A stretch of DNA of 64,000 bases from Rhizobium sp. CSW-27 (lineage in GTDB: Bacteria > Pseudomonadota > Alphaproteobacteria > Rhizobiales > Rhizobiaceae), in contig NZ_JAHHZO010000004.1 of the NCBI RefSeq assembly GCF_018760785.1, positions 62,001-126,000 on the forward strand, in the 5' to 3' direction. Each line of letters begins with the position of its first letter. Within the stretch, counting starts at the first letter, position 1. The notes beneath the pieces were generated by a model. That model saw nothing but the letters and a program-made list of their open reading frames with translations. It was not told the origin of the DNA and searched no databases. Positions 26,835-37,753 of the stretch are shown one piece after another. A program made the translations under genes and the position numbers.

Positions 26835-27530
26835 TCAATGCTTGCACCGCCCGGGCAAGGCGGCGCCGGCTGCTGTGTCGATGCAACTGGCAACCGCATC
26901 GGTCAGACGGTCGATGTCGCGACGAGCCTTGGCCAGATTGCTGACAGCCGCATGGTCCTTGTCTACCAGATTGGTCATGTGGCTGAACATGTCACGAAAG
27001 GCGCTGCGTTCCAGAACCGGTATCGGCAGGAAGGGAACGCTCCGCTCCTCGACGATCTGGGTGGCATAGCGAACCGCATTCGTCACCACCATCGGGCTCA
27101 CCCGCGTCAGAACCAGGGACGTGTTGACGGGCGAGCGGCGGTTCTCCGCCACCGAGGTGATCAGTTCGATGGTATGGAGCGCCCCCCGCGCATCCATCAT
27201 GGAGCCCTGCATCGGCACGAGCACGAGATCCGACAGCGCAAAGGACAGGGCATTCATGACGCTTGAGGCACCGGACAGGTCGACGATCAGGTAATCCACC
27301 TGCGGCGAAGCGGCCTTGATCGCGGTCGCCAGCCGATTTGCATCCTGGACCCGCAGAGCCGTGGCATTGCGCGGCAGCGCAGCGACAGCCCAGTCATACA
27401 GAGGATAGAGCGGATCGCAATCCAGCAGGCTGACGCGATAGCCCCGCGCGCAAAGTCCCGAACACAGCAGGGCGGCACTGGTTGTCTTTCCGGAACCGCC
27501 TTTCGCATTGGCAAAGCTGACGACTTTCAT
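26835..27530 (-). CDS. Orphan ParA/VirC1-like ATPase
   Basis: 231 residues of a MinD/ParA P-loop ATPase. The deviant Walker A is KGGSGKTTSA near residue 10, the Asp motif DCDPLYPLYDW near 37, and the switch region YLIVDLSGASSVMN near 79. The rest resembles the short ParA/VirC1-type proteins of rhizobia rather than chromosomal ParA next to parB. No parB, parS or replication gene is nearby. It may position a cargo other than DNA, or be a plasmid-derived remnant. It lies next to a lower-GC gap. Confidence 0.85.
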   Translation of the reverse strand: MKVVSFANAKGGSGKTTSAALLCSGLCARGYRVSLLDCDPLYPLYDWAVAALPRNATALRVQDANRLATAIKAASPQVDYLIVDLSGASSVMNALSFALSDLVLVPMQGSMMDARGALHTIELITSVAENRRSPVNTSLVLTRVSPMVVTNAVRYATQIVEERSVPFLPIPVLERSAFRDMFSHMTNLVDKDHAAVSNLAKARRDIDRLTDAVASCIDTAAGAALPGRCKH

Positions 27531-28151
27531 GGTCTGACTGCCACCTCACCGCACGCTGGAAACACGGCGACCGCGACGGCTCGCCGCCGCAAGCCGCAGG
27601 TCTTCCTCCATCCACCGGCGGAACCTGGTGGCGGAGCGCCCCCGGCAACGCCCATTCCGGCGATGCCCGTCGCCAGCCTTCCGCAAGATCGAGGCCGGTC
27701 TTCGTCACGCGCCTGTCTGCCTCTGACGTCCACGCCGACCCCGTATGGTGTCCCGTCCTGACATTGCATGTCTCCACACTCTCCCTGTCATTCCCCCGTG
27801 TCTATGTAACATTTCTGTCATACTCAACACAGCGGAGAGCAGAAAAGGCTGGCGACTGTATCACCGGAAATACAACCGGCGTTCCGGGCGCTCTGGGCTG
27901 CAAGCGATTGAAATCATGTGCAGTGATACTGTCTCGCATTACCACACAGGGGCAGCGCAACTCGCAATTGTTCCAGCAGGAGCGCTACTGGATGCTGTGT
28001 CCCTGCCCAGCTTGGCGAATCGGTTGATGCCTCAATAGGCCGATGGGAGCATAGGCAACCAAAGGACCACGCAAAGCAGACAGCCCGGACGTCCTTGCAG
28101 ACATCCGGGCTGTTCATGCCATCGGAAAATTTCAGGTGGTAGAAGCAGGCC
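27531..28151. other. Lower-GC gap between the ParA-like gene and pyrG
   Basis: 621 bases with noticeably lower GC than the flanks from about 27760 to 28020. Two exact CTGTCAT heptamers occur at 27785-27791 and 27815-27821; the second makes a degenerate PHO-box-like pair with ATGTAAC four bases upstream. An 88-codon frame on the plus strand at 27764-28027 has no protein signature and no clear ribosome-binding site, so I do not call it. A small RNA would fit, but there is no direct evidence for one. Confidence 0.45.
28080..28113 (-). terminator. Terminator hairpin of pyrG
   Basis: A long stem forms from AGCCCGGA (28082-28089) with TCCGGGCT (28104-28111), extended inward by GTC/GAC after one mismatch and outward by two pairs. 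It lies 40 bases past the pyrG stop on the minus strand. The following tract is only weakly T-rich. Confidence 0.7.
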
Positions 28152-29798
<1,647 letters not shown>

Positions 29799-29871
29799 TT
29801 AAACGAACGATTCCACCAGCAGAAATCTAACGCCCTTGCGTTAAAGCTGTTGAAATCTGGACAAAAGAAAA

Positions 29872-29894
29872 CCGGCAGGCTTTCGGCCTGCCGG
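29872..29894 (-). terminator. Rho-independent terminator of secG
   Basis: CCGGCAGGC and GCCTGCCGG pair over nine bases around a five-base loop. On the minus strand the hairpin is followed at once by TTTTCTTTTG. It lies 22 bases past the secG stop, so pyrG probably has its own promoter. Confidence 0.9.
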
Positions 29895-29916
29895 ATGCTG
29901 GAAGCGTGACGCGGCC

Positions 29917-30333
29917 TTACTGGCCGGTCGGAACCGCTGTCGGATCGACCGGAGCCGGGGCAGCGGGGGCGGCAGCGCCATTGCCGGCGGCCGGAGCGGC
30001 GGCACCACTGGCCGGCGCCTGACCGGCCGGTGCGCCACCGAGCGAATCGAGAATCCCGTTGCCGCTGCCCTGCTGGGTGGCGGGAATACGGTCGAGAATG
30101 TCGGTCGGACGGGACTCGTAACGGGTGAGGATGCCGAGAGCGAGCGAGGTGATGAAGAACAGAGTCGCCAGGATGGCAGTCGTGCGCGTCAGGGCATTTG
30201 CCGTGCCGCGCGCCGACATGAAGCCGGAACCGCCGCCGATGCCGAGGCCGCCGCCTTCGGAGCGCTGGATCAGCACGACGCCGACGAGTGCCAGCACGAT
30301 CATGAGATGGATAACGATCAATACGGTCTGCAT
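29917..30333 (-). CDS. secG: Preprotein translocase subunit SecG
   Basis: 138 residues. Helix 1 (TVLIVIHLMIVLALVGVVLI) is followed by the conserved cytoplasmic loop QRSEGGGLGIGGGSGFMSARG, then helix 2 (ATLFFITSLALGIL). SecG assists the SecYE channel. The C-terminal 50 residues are Ala/Pro/Gly-rich low-complexity sequence, common in rhizobial SecG. I placed the start at ATG 30333, where the first helix begins; a longer frame adds no family sequence. Confidence 0.94.
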   Translation of the reverse strand: MQTVLIVIHLMIVLALVGVVLIQRSEGGGLGIGGGSGFMSARGTANALTRTTAILATLFFITSLALGILTRYESRPTDILDRIPATQQGSGNGILDSLGGAPAGQAPASGAAAPAAGNGAAAPAAPAPVDPTAVPTGQ

Positions 30334-30450
30334 ATCAGTCCAGTCCTGCGCGCCGGCTGGCGGCAATCAAAAACAGTCTGGCCGGCTCTTTAGCCGAGCC
30401 GGGCCAGCATTCCAAGGGGCAAGTGCGCCGGAACGGCGTTTTGCGGCAAA

Positions 30451-31221
30451 TTAACCGACAAGGCCCTCATAGGCCTTGTAGATGGCGAGGAAATCGGCCG
30501 CTTTCAAGCTTGCGCCACCGACCAGCGCGCCGTCCACATTGGCAACGCCCATCAGTTCCTTTGCGTTGGAAGGCTTTACCGAGCCGCCATAAAGAATGCG
30601 GATTGCCTTGCCGGCTGCGCCGAAACGCGCCACCAGTTCGGCGCGCATGAAGGCATGCGCCTTCTCCACGTCTTCGACGGTCGGCGTCAGGCCGGTGCCG
30701 ATCGCCCAGACGGGCTCGTAGGCAATCACGGTGTTTTCCGAATTGGCCCCGTCCGGCACCGAGGCAGCCAGCTGGCGCTTCAGGATTTCCAGGGTCTGGC
30801 CTGCCTTGCGCTCGTCGGCCGTCTCGCCGATGCAGATGATCGCCGTGATGTCGGCCGCAAAGGCGGCCTCCGCCTTGGCACGCACCAGGTGATCGGTTTC
30901 GGCATGATCGCTGCGACGCTCGGAATGGCCGACGATCACGAAGGTGCCGTAGCAGTCGGCGATCATCTCGGCGGAAATGTCGCCGGTATGGGCACCTGAG
31001 GCGTTCTGGTGGCAGTCCTGCGCACCGATCATCAGCGGACTGTCGGTGCACAGCGCGGTCGCCACATAGAGAAGCGTTGCCGGCGGGCACAGCAGCGCAT
31101 CGACCTTCTCCGAAAGCGGCCCCTGCACGCCTTCGGCAATCGCCTTGATCTGGTCCAGCGAGGACCGCGTGCCATTCATCTTCCAGTTTCCAGCCACCAG
31201 CGGGCGAACATCCGGCGTCAT
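30451..31221 (-). CDS. tpiA: Triose-phosphate isomerase
   Basis: 256 residues. The N-terminal VAGNWKMNG holds the substrate Lys; the catalytic His is in VIVGHSERR near residue 95, the catalytic Glu in [12 protein letters not shown] near 165, and the phosphate loop [11 protein letters not shown] near 208. It interconverts dihydroxyacetone phosphate and glyceraldehyde 3-phosphate. The start is ATG 31221; twelve extra upstream codons are unlike the family. It is followed by secG and pyrG. Confidence 0.97.
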   Translation of the reverse strand: MTPDVRPLVAGNWKMNGTRSSLDQIKAIAEGVQGPLSEKVDALLCPPATLLYVATALCTDSPLMIGAQDCHQNASGAHTGDISAEMIADCYGTFVIVGHSERRSDHAETDHLVRAKAEAAFAADITAIICIGETADERKAGQTLEILKRQLAASVPDGANSENTVIAYEPVWAIGTGLTPTVEDVEKAHAFMRAELVARFGAAGKAIRILYGGSVKPSNAKELMGVANVDGALVGGASLKAADFLAIYKAYEGLVG

Positions 31222-31370
31222 CGCGCTTTGCTTTCCTTCATCCCGGCCGCCCTTCAAACAGGAACGGCATCCTCACATTTTTCGACAGAGGGCGTTTTAG
31301 ACGCTTATTGCCGCAATTGGTATGGAAAATCGCGTGTTTGGTTGAGAACCAAGCTTAAAAATCCAGTTTA

Positions 31371-32294
31371 TCACCCTGCCCTTGCAGCCAGCATGAAGTT
31401 GAGGATCTCCCGCCAGTCACTCATGCGCACCGGTGTGCCATGCCCACCGGTGCGATAGAGCCGAAAGAGCGTCGGATATGCCTTGCTGATCATCTTCCGA
31501 TAGACGGCGATCTGCTCTTCTGCCTTGTAAACCTTGTCGTCGCTGCCATGGCTGAAGAAAACCGGGATGCGCAGCTTTGCCGCGGGCGTGGTCAGAAAGC
31601 CCGGATCCGGCGGCCCGCCCATCACCACAAGCCCCTTCAGATAGCGCACCGCCTCCTTGTCACGCGACACGCTCTGACAGATGAAATTGCCCATCGAGGC
31701 GCAGGCAAGGATCACCGGCCGGCCGCGCGAATGTTCGAAGACGGCGCGCACGAGTGCCGCTACATCGGCCGCCCCGTTCGGATCGAAACCCGGCACGCTC
31801 GGGGCGTAATAGGTTCCGCCATTGCGCAGGACGAGGTTTTTCAGCCGGTTGAAATTGCCGCCGAAGGAATAGTCGTTGGCGCCGAGACGCCGGTCGCCCC
31901 CGCGGCCATGGATGAAAATCACGGTGAAGGCTGCATCGTCAAGCGGCCCGACGCGGGTGACATCCAGCCGCGTGCCGCCAAGAACCAGCGTCTCGTTGAC
32001 CTGCTGGCGACGAACGGCAAGGTCGACATAGGCCGACTTCACCCGCCGTTCCGGCTCCTCGTCGCGACCGTTGATGTCGCGCATTTCCTGATAGTCGATC
32101 ACCTCGAAGGCACCGCCATCCCGGCTTTCAAGCACCGTCTGGCGGGAAAAGAGCTCGTCCTTGAAGGGAGCGATCGGGCCGTCCGTCGGCTGCGCCACGG
32201 CCATGGACGCAAGGCAGAACAGCAGCGGCAGGGCAATCGGCCACCGCGCGAGGCGCCTTTGCGGCAAATCATCTGTGGACATGCGGCGGTTCAT
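31371..32294 (-). CDS. Secreted alpha/beta hydrolase
   Basis: 307 residues with a signal peptide (basic start MNRRMSTDDLPQRR, hydrophobic WPIALPLLFCLASMAVA, cleavage near AQP). An oxyanion-type IFIHGRGGDRR precedes the nucleophile elbow LACASMGNF, where Ala replaces the usual first Gly. A catalytic Asp candidate lies in FSHGSDDKVY and His in RTGGHGTP near the end. The fold is a dienelactone-hydrolase or esterase-like one; the substrate is unknown. The start at 32294 has AGGAAGTGG directly upstream. It runs divergently from parE. Confidence 0.82.
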   Translation of the reverse strand: MNRRMSTDDLPQRRLARWPIALPLLFCLASMAVAQPTDGPIAPFKDELFSRQTVLESRDGGAFEVIDYQEMRDINGRDEEPERRVKSAYVDLAVRRQQVNETLVLGGTRLDVTRVGPLDDAAFTVIFIHGRGGDRRLGANDYSFGGNFNRLKNLVLRNGGTYYAPSVPGFDPNGAADVAALVRAVFEHSRGRPVILACASMGNFICQSVSRDKEAVRYLKGLVVMGGPPDPGFLTTPAAKLRIPVFFSHGSDDKVYKAEEQIAVYRKMISKAYPTLFRLYRTGGHGTPVRMSDWREILNFMLAARAG

Positions 32295-32491
32295 CCACTT
32301 CCTGTCAAAACTCGGCCTTGCCAAGCACTGCGCTGCAGCGCACATCCTTTCGCAACGCCTGCTTCTTTGCACGAGCATCGCGAAAAGCCACGCCATCTGG
32401 CACGTTCGCAGACGATTCGATAGCCACCTCCAAGCCGGAAATCCGTGTCCCGCGCTTCCGTTGCTTGCTCACAGGCCCTATAGACGAACCC

Positions 32492-34555
32492 ATGGACGAC
32501 ACGACCGATCTTTTCGCAAGCCTGCCGGGCACGGCTCCCAAACCGGCCGACAAGGCACCCGACCCCGCCGTCGCACCGCCGAAGGCCGCCGCCCCGCGCC
32601 CGCAGCCTGCCGCATCCGCCGGCAGCGCAGACAGTTATGATGCCTCCTCGATCCGTGTTCTGGAAGGGCTCGAGCCCGTCCGCATGCGGCCCGGCATGTA
32701 TATCGGGGGCACCGACGAGAAGGCGCTGCATCACCTGTTTGCCGAAGTCATCGACAATTCGATGGACGAGGCGGTGGCCGGTCACGCCAATTTCATCGAG
32801 GTACATCTCGATCTGCAGGGATGCCTGACCGTGACCGATAATGGCCGCGGCATTCCTGTGGAAAACCATCCACAGGTTCCGGGCAAGTCCACCCTCGAAG
32901 TCATCATGACCAAGCTGCATGCCGGCGGCAAGTTCGACGGCAAGGCCTACGAGACCTCCGGCGGCCTGCATGGCGTCGGCGTTTCGGTGGTCAATGCGCT
33001 GTCGGATCTTTTGGAAGTGGAAGTGGCGCGCAACCGCAAGCTCTACCGCCAGCGCTTCTCCCGCGGCGTGCCGCAGGGCGGGCTGGAGGAGCTCGGCGAC
33101 GTGCACAACCGGCGCGGCACGCGGGTGCGCTTCCACCCCGATCCGCAGATTTTTGGCGATCACGCCAGATTCGATCCGGGCCGCATCTTCCGCATGGCCC
33201 GCTCCAAGGCCTATCTGTTCGGCGGCGTCGAAATCCGCTGGAGCTGTGATGCGGGCGTGGTGCCGGCCGGCGGCGAGATTCCGGAAAAGGCGGTCTTCCA
33301 CTTTCCGGGCGGTCTCAAGGATTATCTGGCGGCAACGCTCGGCAAGGAATTCACCGTCACCCGCGACATCTTTTCCGGCCGCACGGAAAAGACCGGCGGC
33401 CATGGTGCGCTCGAATGGGCGATCACCTGGTATGGCGGCGATCCGCAGATCCATTCCTACTGCAACACCATCCCGACCCCGGAAGGCGGCACGCATGAGG
33501 CGGGCCTGCGCATCGCGCTGCTGAAAGGCCTGAAGAACTACGCCGAACTGACACAGAACAAGCGCGCCAAGGACATCACCACCGATGACGTGATGATTTC
33601 GGCCGTCGGCATGCTGTCTGTCTTCATCCGCGAACCGGAATTCGTCGGCCAGACCAAGGACAAGCTGGCAACGGTGGAAGCCCAGCGCATCGTGGAAAAC
33701 GCGCTGCGCGATCCCTTCGACCACTACCTCGCCGGCAATCCGGCCGAGGCGGCCAAGCTTCTCGACTGGGTGATCGAGCGGGCGGAAGAGCGCCTGCGCC
33801 GCCGCAAGGAAAAGGAAGTCAACCGCAAGACGGCGGTGCGCAAGCTGCGCCTGCCGGGCAAGCTTGCCGACTGCTCGCAGAACACCGCCGAGGGTGCCGA
33901 ACTGTTCATCGTCGAGGGCGATTCGGCTGGCGGCTCCGCCAAGCAGGCGCGCAACCGCATGAACCAGGCGATCCTGCCGCTTCGCGGCAAGATCCTGAAC
34001 GTCGGCAGCGCCAGCCGCGAGAAGCTTTCCGCCAACCAGCAGATCGCCGACCTTATCCAGGCGCTCGGCTGCGGCACGCGCACCAAGTACCGCGAGGAAG
34101 ACCTGCGCTACGAGCGCGTCATCATCATGACCGATGCCGACGTGGACGGCGCGCATATCGCCTCGCTGCTGATCACCTTCTTCTATCAGGAAATGCCGGA
34201 GCTGATCCGCGGCAACCATCTGTATCTGGCTGTGCCGCCGCTTTATGTCATCCGCCAGGGGGCCAAGACCGTCTACGCGCGCGACGATGCGCACCGGGCG
34301 GAACTGATGGAAACCGTATTCAAGGGCAAGAAGGTGGAGATCGGCCGCTTCAAAGGTCTCGGCGAGATGATGCCGGCACAGCTCAAGGAAACCACCATGG
34401 ATCCCGGCAAGCGGACATTGCTGCGCGTCGAGATCGACGAGGTGGATTTCGAGGGCACCCGCGAGGCCGTCGACAACCTGATGGGCACCAAGGCGGATGC
34501 CCGCTTCCGCTTCATCCAGGAACGCGCTGCCTTCGCCGACAATCTCGACATCTGA
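32492..34555 (+). CDS. parE: DNA topoisomerase IV subunit B
   Basis: 687 residues. The GHKL ATPase domain shows EVIDNSMDEAVAGHA, TVTDNGRGIPVENH and the lid GGLHGVGVSVVNALS. The transducer and Toprim parts follow, with FIVEGDSAGGSAKQARNR and IIMTDADVDGAHIASLL, ending in RFKGLGEMMPAQLKETT. The shorter HxPQVPGKS-type region and length distinguish it from GyrB. It unlinks daughter chromosomes with ParC. The N-terminal 50 residues are an Ala/Pro-rich extension. It converges with the bacteriophytochrome gene, leaving 26 bases. Confidence 0.94.
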   Translation: MDDTTDLFASLPGTAPKPADKAPDPAVAPPKAAAPRPQPAASAGSADSYDASSIRVLEGLEPVRMRPGMYIGGTDEKALHHLFAEVIDNSMDEAVAGHANFIEVHLDLQGCLTVTDNGRGIPVENHPQVPGKSTLEVIMTKLHAGGKFDGKAYETSGGLHGVGVSVVNALSDLLEVEVARNRKLYRQRFSRGVPQGGLEELGDVHNRRGTRVRFHPDPQIFGDHARFDPGRIFRMARSKAYLFGGVEIRWSCDAGVVPAGGEIPEKAVFHFPGGLKDYLAATLGKEFTVTRDIFSGRTEKTGGHGALEWAITWYGGDPQIHSYCNTIPTPEGGTHEAGLRIALLKGLKNYAELTQNKRAKDITTDDVMISAVGMLSVFIREPEFVGQTKDKLATVEAQRIVENALRDPFDHYLAGNPAEAAKLLDWVIERAEERLRRRKEKEVNRKTAVRKLRLPGKLADCSQNTAEGAELFIVEGDSAGGSAKQARNRMNQAILPLRGKILNVGSASREKLSANQQIADLIQALGCGTRTKYREEDLRYERVIIMTDADVDGAHIASLLITFFYQEMPELIRGNHLYLAVPPLYVIRQGAKTVYARDDAHRAELMETVFKGKKVEIGRFKGLGEMMPAQLKETTMDPGKRTLLRVEIDEVDFEGTREAVDNLMGTKADARFRFIQERAAFADNLDI

Positions 34556-34581
34556 CGGCGAAGGCCTGGCGGCCGCCCCGG

Positions 34582-37140
34582 TCAGACCTCCAGCACCGGT
34601 TCGCGGGCGGCCAGAACGCGCAGGATCGCACCGATGAGAGCGGTTGCCTCATAGGGCTTTCGCACCACCGGCGCATCGAAGCTTGCCGGAATGACCGACT
34701 GGTCGCTGTAGCCGGTGGCAAAGATGAAGGGTACGTTTCGGCGACTGAGTTCTTCCGCCACCGCAAGCGACGTGCCGGAGCCGAGATTGACATCCAGCAC
34801 CGCGATGTCCGGCGTGGCACGCTTCAACTGGCGCAGCGCCTCTGCCGAGGACGGTGCCGTGGTGACCTTATGGAGGCCCTGCTCCGCCAGCATGGCCTCG
34901 ACATCGGCGGCAATCAGCATCTGGTCCTCCACGAGAAGCAGGTCGAGATCGGCCAGCATGCCGGCAATCTCGCGGGTCGAGGCGGCGTTGATGGCCGGCT
35001 CCGCCTCCTCCTCGGCCGCCTCCGTGCCATGGATGTGTCGCGCCGGGATGATGAAACGGGCACGAATACCCTCCGGCGCATAGTCGATCCGGCTTTCGCC
35101 GCCGAGTTCATAGGGGATGCTGCGATCGATCAGCACCGTGCCGAAGCCGGAGCGGCCCGGTGTTGCCACGGGCGGTCCGCCGCTCTCCAGCCAGTCGAGA
35201 AGACAGTCACCGTTCTCGTCCTGCATCCAGCCGATCTCCAGCCGTCCGCCCGGCACGGAAAGCGCTCCGTATTTGGCGGCATTGGTGGACATTTCGTGCA
35301 ACACCAGCGCCATGACGGAAAAACCGCGGCTGTCGAGCCAGACATGACCGCCCGTCAGCCGGATCTGTCTCGCACCATCGCGATAGGGCCGGACCTCCGC
35401 CTCCAGCAGATCCCGGAGCGAGCCGCCGTCGCCACTGCGCACCACCTGGTCATGGGCAAAGGCCAGCGCCTGGATGCGCCCCTTCAGCGTCGCGACATAA
35501 TCCCCGATCCGGCGTCCTTCCTCGACCGGATGCCCGACCAGCGCCTTTATGACGGCGAGAATGTTCTTGACCCGGTGGTTCAGCTCCTCGTTCAGCATCC
35601 GCTGACGCACATCGGCCTTGCCCCGCTCGTCCGCCAGAAGTTCGTTGTGGTGCAGCACCACTTCGACCAGCACCGAGCGGATCGCTTCGGCGATCTCACG
35701 CTCGCTGTCTGTCCAGCGCTGCGTCTTGCGGTGAACGGTCTCCTTCCAGATGGCGAAGCTCTTGCGCGGCGTGAGCCGGTCCCCCATCGGCCCCGTCTCG
35801 TAGGATTTCTCCGGATTTCCGGCCCAGTTCAGGGTTCGCACCAGTTCCCGGCGGAAGAAGAACAGATAGTCGCGCGGACGTTGCGACAACGGAACGGCCA
35901 GCACGCCGCAGACATTCTCGGCATAATCCTCCGCCTGCGGCAGGTGGAGGGACAGATGGTCGGTTGCCCAGATGCGGCCACTGGAGACAGAGCCGACGAA
36001 ATCGGCGATGCCGGTGATCGCGCCGGACGGCGGCAGCAGCCCCTCCCCGCTCCACTGGCCATCCAGCCACAGACCAATCCCGTCACAGGGCATGATGCGC
36101 GCGAAATCGCCGAGCGACCGTCGCAGCAATCCGGCAATATCGGGATTGCTGGAGGCCGACTGCAGAAAGCGGTCGAGGGAGCGGCGGGCAGCGTTTGCGG
36201 TATCGAGGATCTGCTTCTGCTTCAGCGCGCTGAGATGCAGGGAGAAGAATTCGCCGAACATTTCGGCGGCCACCCGCTGCGAAAGGCTGAGCGCCTTCGG
36301 CTGGTAGTGATGACAGGCGATCAGCCCCCACAGGTCACCATCGACGATGACCGAGATCGACATCGAGGCTGCCACGCCCATGTTGCGCAGATATTCGCAG
36401 TGGATGGGCGAGACGCTGCGCAGATGGGCGAAGGAAAGATCGAGCGGCCGGCCCTCGTCATCCCGTTCCGGCACAATCGGAATGCGGATGTCTCGCGCAT
36501 CGGCGATGACCCTGATCGTGTTGCGCAGGTAGAGTTCGCGCGCCTGTTTGGGAATGTCGCTTGCCGGAAAATACTGGCCCTTGAAGCTTTCCAGATCGCG
36601 GCGCTTGTATTCGCTCACCACCTTGCCGGCTCCATCATGCTCGAACCGGTAGATCATCACCCGGTCATAGCCGAGCGTGGCAAACAGCAGCCGTGCCGAT
36701 TTGTCCGCCAGTTCATCGATGCTCTCGATGGCGCGAATGCGGCTGATCAGCATGCGGGCCACTTCCAGAGGCTGATCGGAATGGGCTGCGGCCGGCTCGA
36801 ATTCAATCAGCGCCAGATCGTCGTTGCGATGCACCGACACGTCGAAGCGTCCGCCGGGCAATGCAAGTGCCATGCGAAGCGCGGGCCGGGCCGGATCGAC
36901 CGTCGTTGCCAGCGCATTGCGCAGCGCATGCGCCACCTCGTCCCCCAGCACCTCGTCAAGTCGCAAGCCGTTGACATCCGCCGACAGGCCAAGCATGGCC
37001 GGCAGGTTGGCGGAGTGGCGCAGGATCGCGCCGCCGGAGCCGTCGGCGACCAGCAACGCGCCACAGGCCTGGATGCTGCCGGGAATGTGAATGGGCTCCC
37101 GGTCGCAATTTCTGAGATCGACCTGAGGCGTATTCGGCAT
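34582..37140 (-). CDS. Bacteriophytochrome HWE-family hybrid histidine kinase
   Basis: 852 residues. Domains in order: PAS_2 (about 10-115), GAF (125-310), PHY (330-500), HWE histidine kinase (515-700) and a C-terminal receiver (730-850). The biliverdin-binding Cys is Cys12 in NCDREPIHIPGS. FPASDIP (Asp195), SPIHCEYLRN (His247) and CHHY hold the chromophore pocket; PRKSFAIWKE near 459 is the PHY tongue. Kinase motifs are LNHRVKNILAV (His522) and HEMSTNAAKYG. The receiver has VEDQ, Asp783 in AVLDVNLG, and a Lys in RKPY. It senses red/far-red light. GAAGGATACTGAA precedes ATG. No heme oxygenase or partner regulator lies nearby. Confidence 0.93.
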   Translation of the reverse strand: MPNTPQVDLRNCDREPIHIPGSIQACGALLVADGSGGAILRHSANLPAMLGLSADVNGLRLDEVLGDEVAHALRNALATTVDPARPALRMALALPGGRFDVSVHRNDDLALIEFEPAAAHSDQPLEVARMLISRIRAIESIDELADKSARLLFATLGYDRVMIYRFEHDGAGKVVSEYKRRDLESFKGQYFPASDIPKQARELYLRNTIRVIADARDIRIPIVPERDDEGRPLDLSFAHLRSVSPIHCEYLRNMGVAASMSISVIVDGDLWGLIACHHYQPKALSLSQRVAAEMFGEFFSLHLSALKQKQILDTANAARRSLDRFLQSASSNPDIAGLLRRSLGDFARIMPCDGIGLWLDGQWSGEGLLPPSGAITGIADFVGSVSSGRIWATDHLSLHLPQAEDYAENVCGVLAVPLSQRPRDYLFFFRRELVRTLNWAGNPEKSYETGPMGDRLTPRKSFAIWKETVHRKTQRWTDSEREIAEAIRSVLVEVVLHHNELLADERGKADVRQRMLNEELNHRVKNILAVIKALVGHPVEEGRRIGDYVATLKGRIQALAFAHDQVVRSGDGGSLRDLLEAEVRPYRDGARQIRLTGGHVWLDSRGFSVMALVLHEMSTNAAKYGALSVPGGRLEIGWMQDENGDCLLDWLESGGPPVATPGRSGFGTVLIDRSIPYELGGESRIDYAPEGIRARFIIPARHIHGTEAAEEEAEPAINAASTREIAGMLADLDLLLVEDQMLIAADVEAMLAEQGLHKVTTAPSSAEALRQLKRATPDIAVLDVNLGSGTSLAVAEELSRRNVPFIFATGYSDQSVIPASFDAPVVRKPYEATALIGAILRVLAAREPVLEV

Positions 37141-37753
37141 TTCAGTATCCTTCGGGGCCGGCCCTCTGCGTGGCCTGTCCCGCACGCATCGCCTGCCGTG
37201 TTCATGTCGACCATGGTGCTGCTTGTGAAATCGACTGCCGCAAACACCCTGGCAAACGGATGCATCGTCAGGCCGGCGTTGGGCACCGCTCTTTCGTTCG
37301 CGCCGGAGCCGCCGCAGATGCGGATGAAACGACAGCGCCAGGACTTTTCGGGAGTTAGAGCGTGTACATGGGCATTTCCAGACCGCGGCCCCGCAAATTT
37401 CCGCACCGGAGCGGCAATACGTCACAAGAGCATCATTTCCAGTGTCTAGGCGTGTCCGTTACCGGTCGGGACAACAAGATCGGATGAAAGGCACCGGCCT
37501 TTCACGTCATTCAGCGTTGCTGACGGAACGGATGGAAGTTGTGGCATCGCGGGCGCAAGATCATTATGGTGCGCGCCAGTGTTGACCGCAGTCAGGTCCG
37601 GAAGAACCGTCTGCGCGAGGGATTGGCGGAGATCATCATCTTGCGGAATGCAGGGGTGGCTGTGCTGCCGCCACCGTCAGACAATTCTGTCTTGCGCCAG
37701 CCGGTCACTCTGACCATATGGGCGGGCAGGCGAACAGGGATAGTTGAGCGATC
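37141..37753. other. Gene-free region between bacteriophytochrome and AI-2E transporter
   Basis: 613 bases separating two divergent genes. It should hold both promoters. A 72-codon frame on the plus strand (37539-37757) is GC-poor in protein signature and overlaps the transporter start, so I do not call it. I see no hairpin with a T tract and no convincing repeat here. Confidence 0.4.

Noticed and set aside
27764-28027. 88-codon frame in the low-GC gap
   Set aside because: No ribosome-binding site or protein pattern; the region reads better as non-coding.
34870-37449. Open frame of about 859 codons on the plus strand
   Set aside because: Antisense to the bacteriophytochrome gene, whose motifs are unambiguous.
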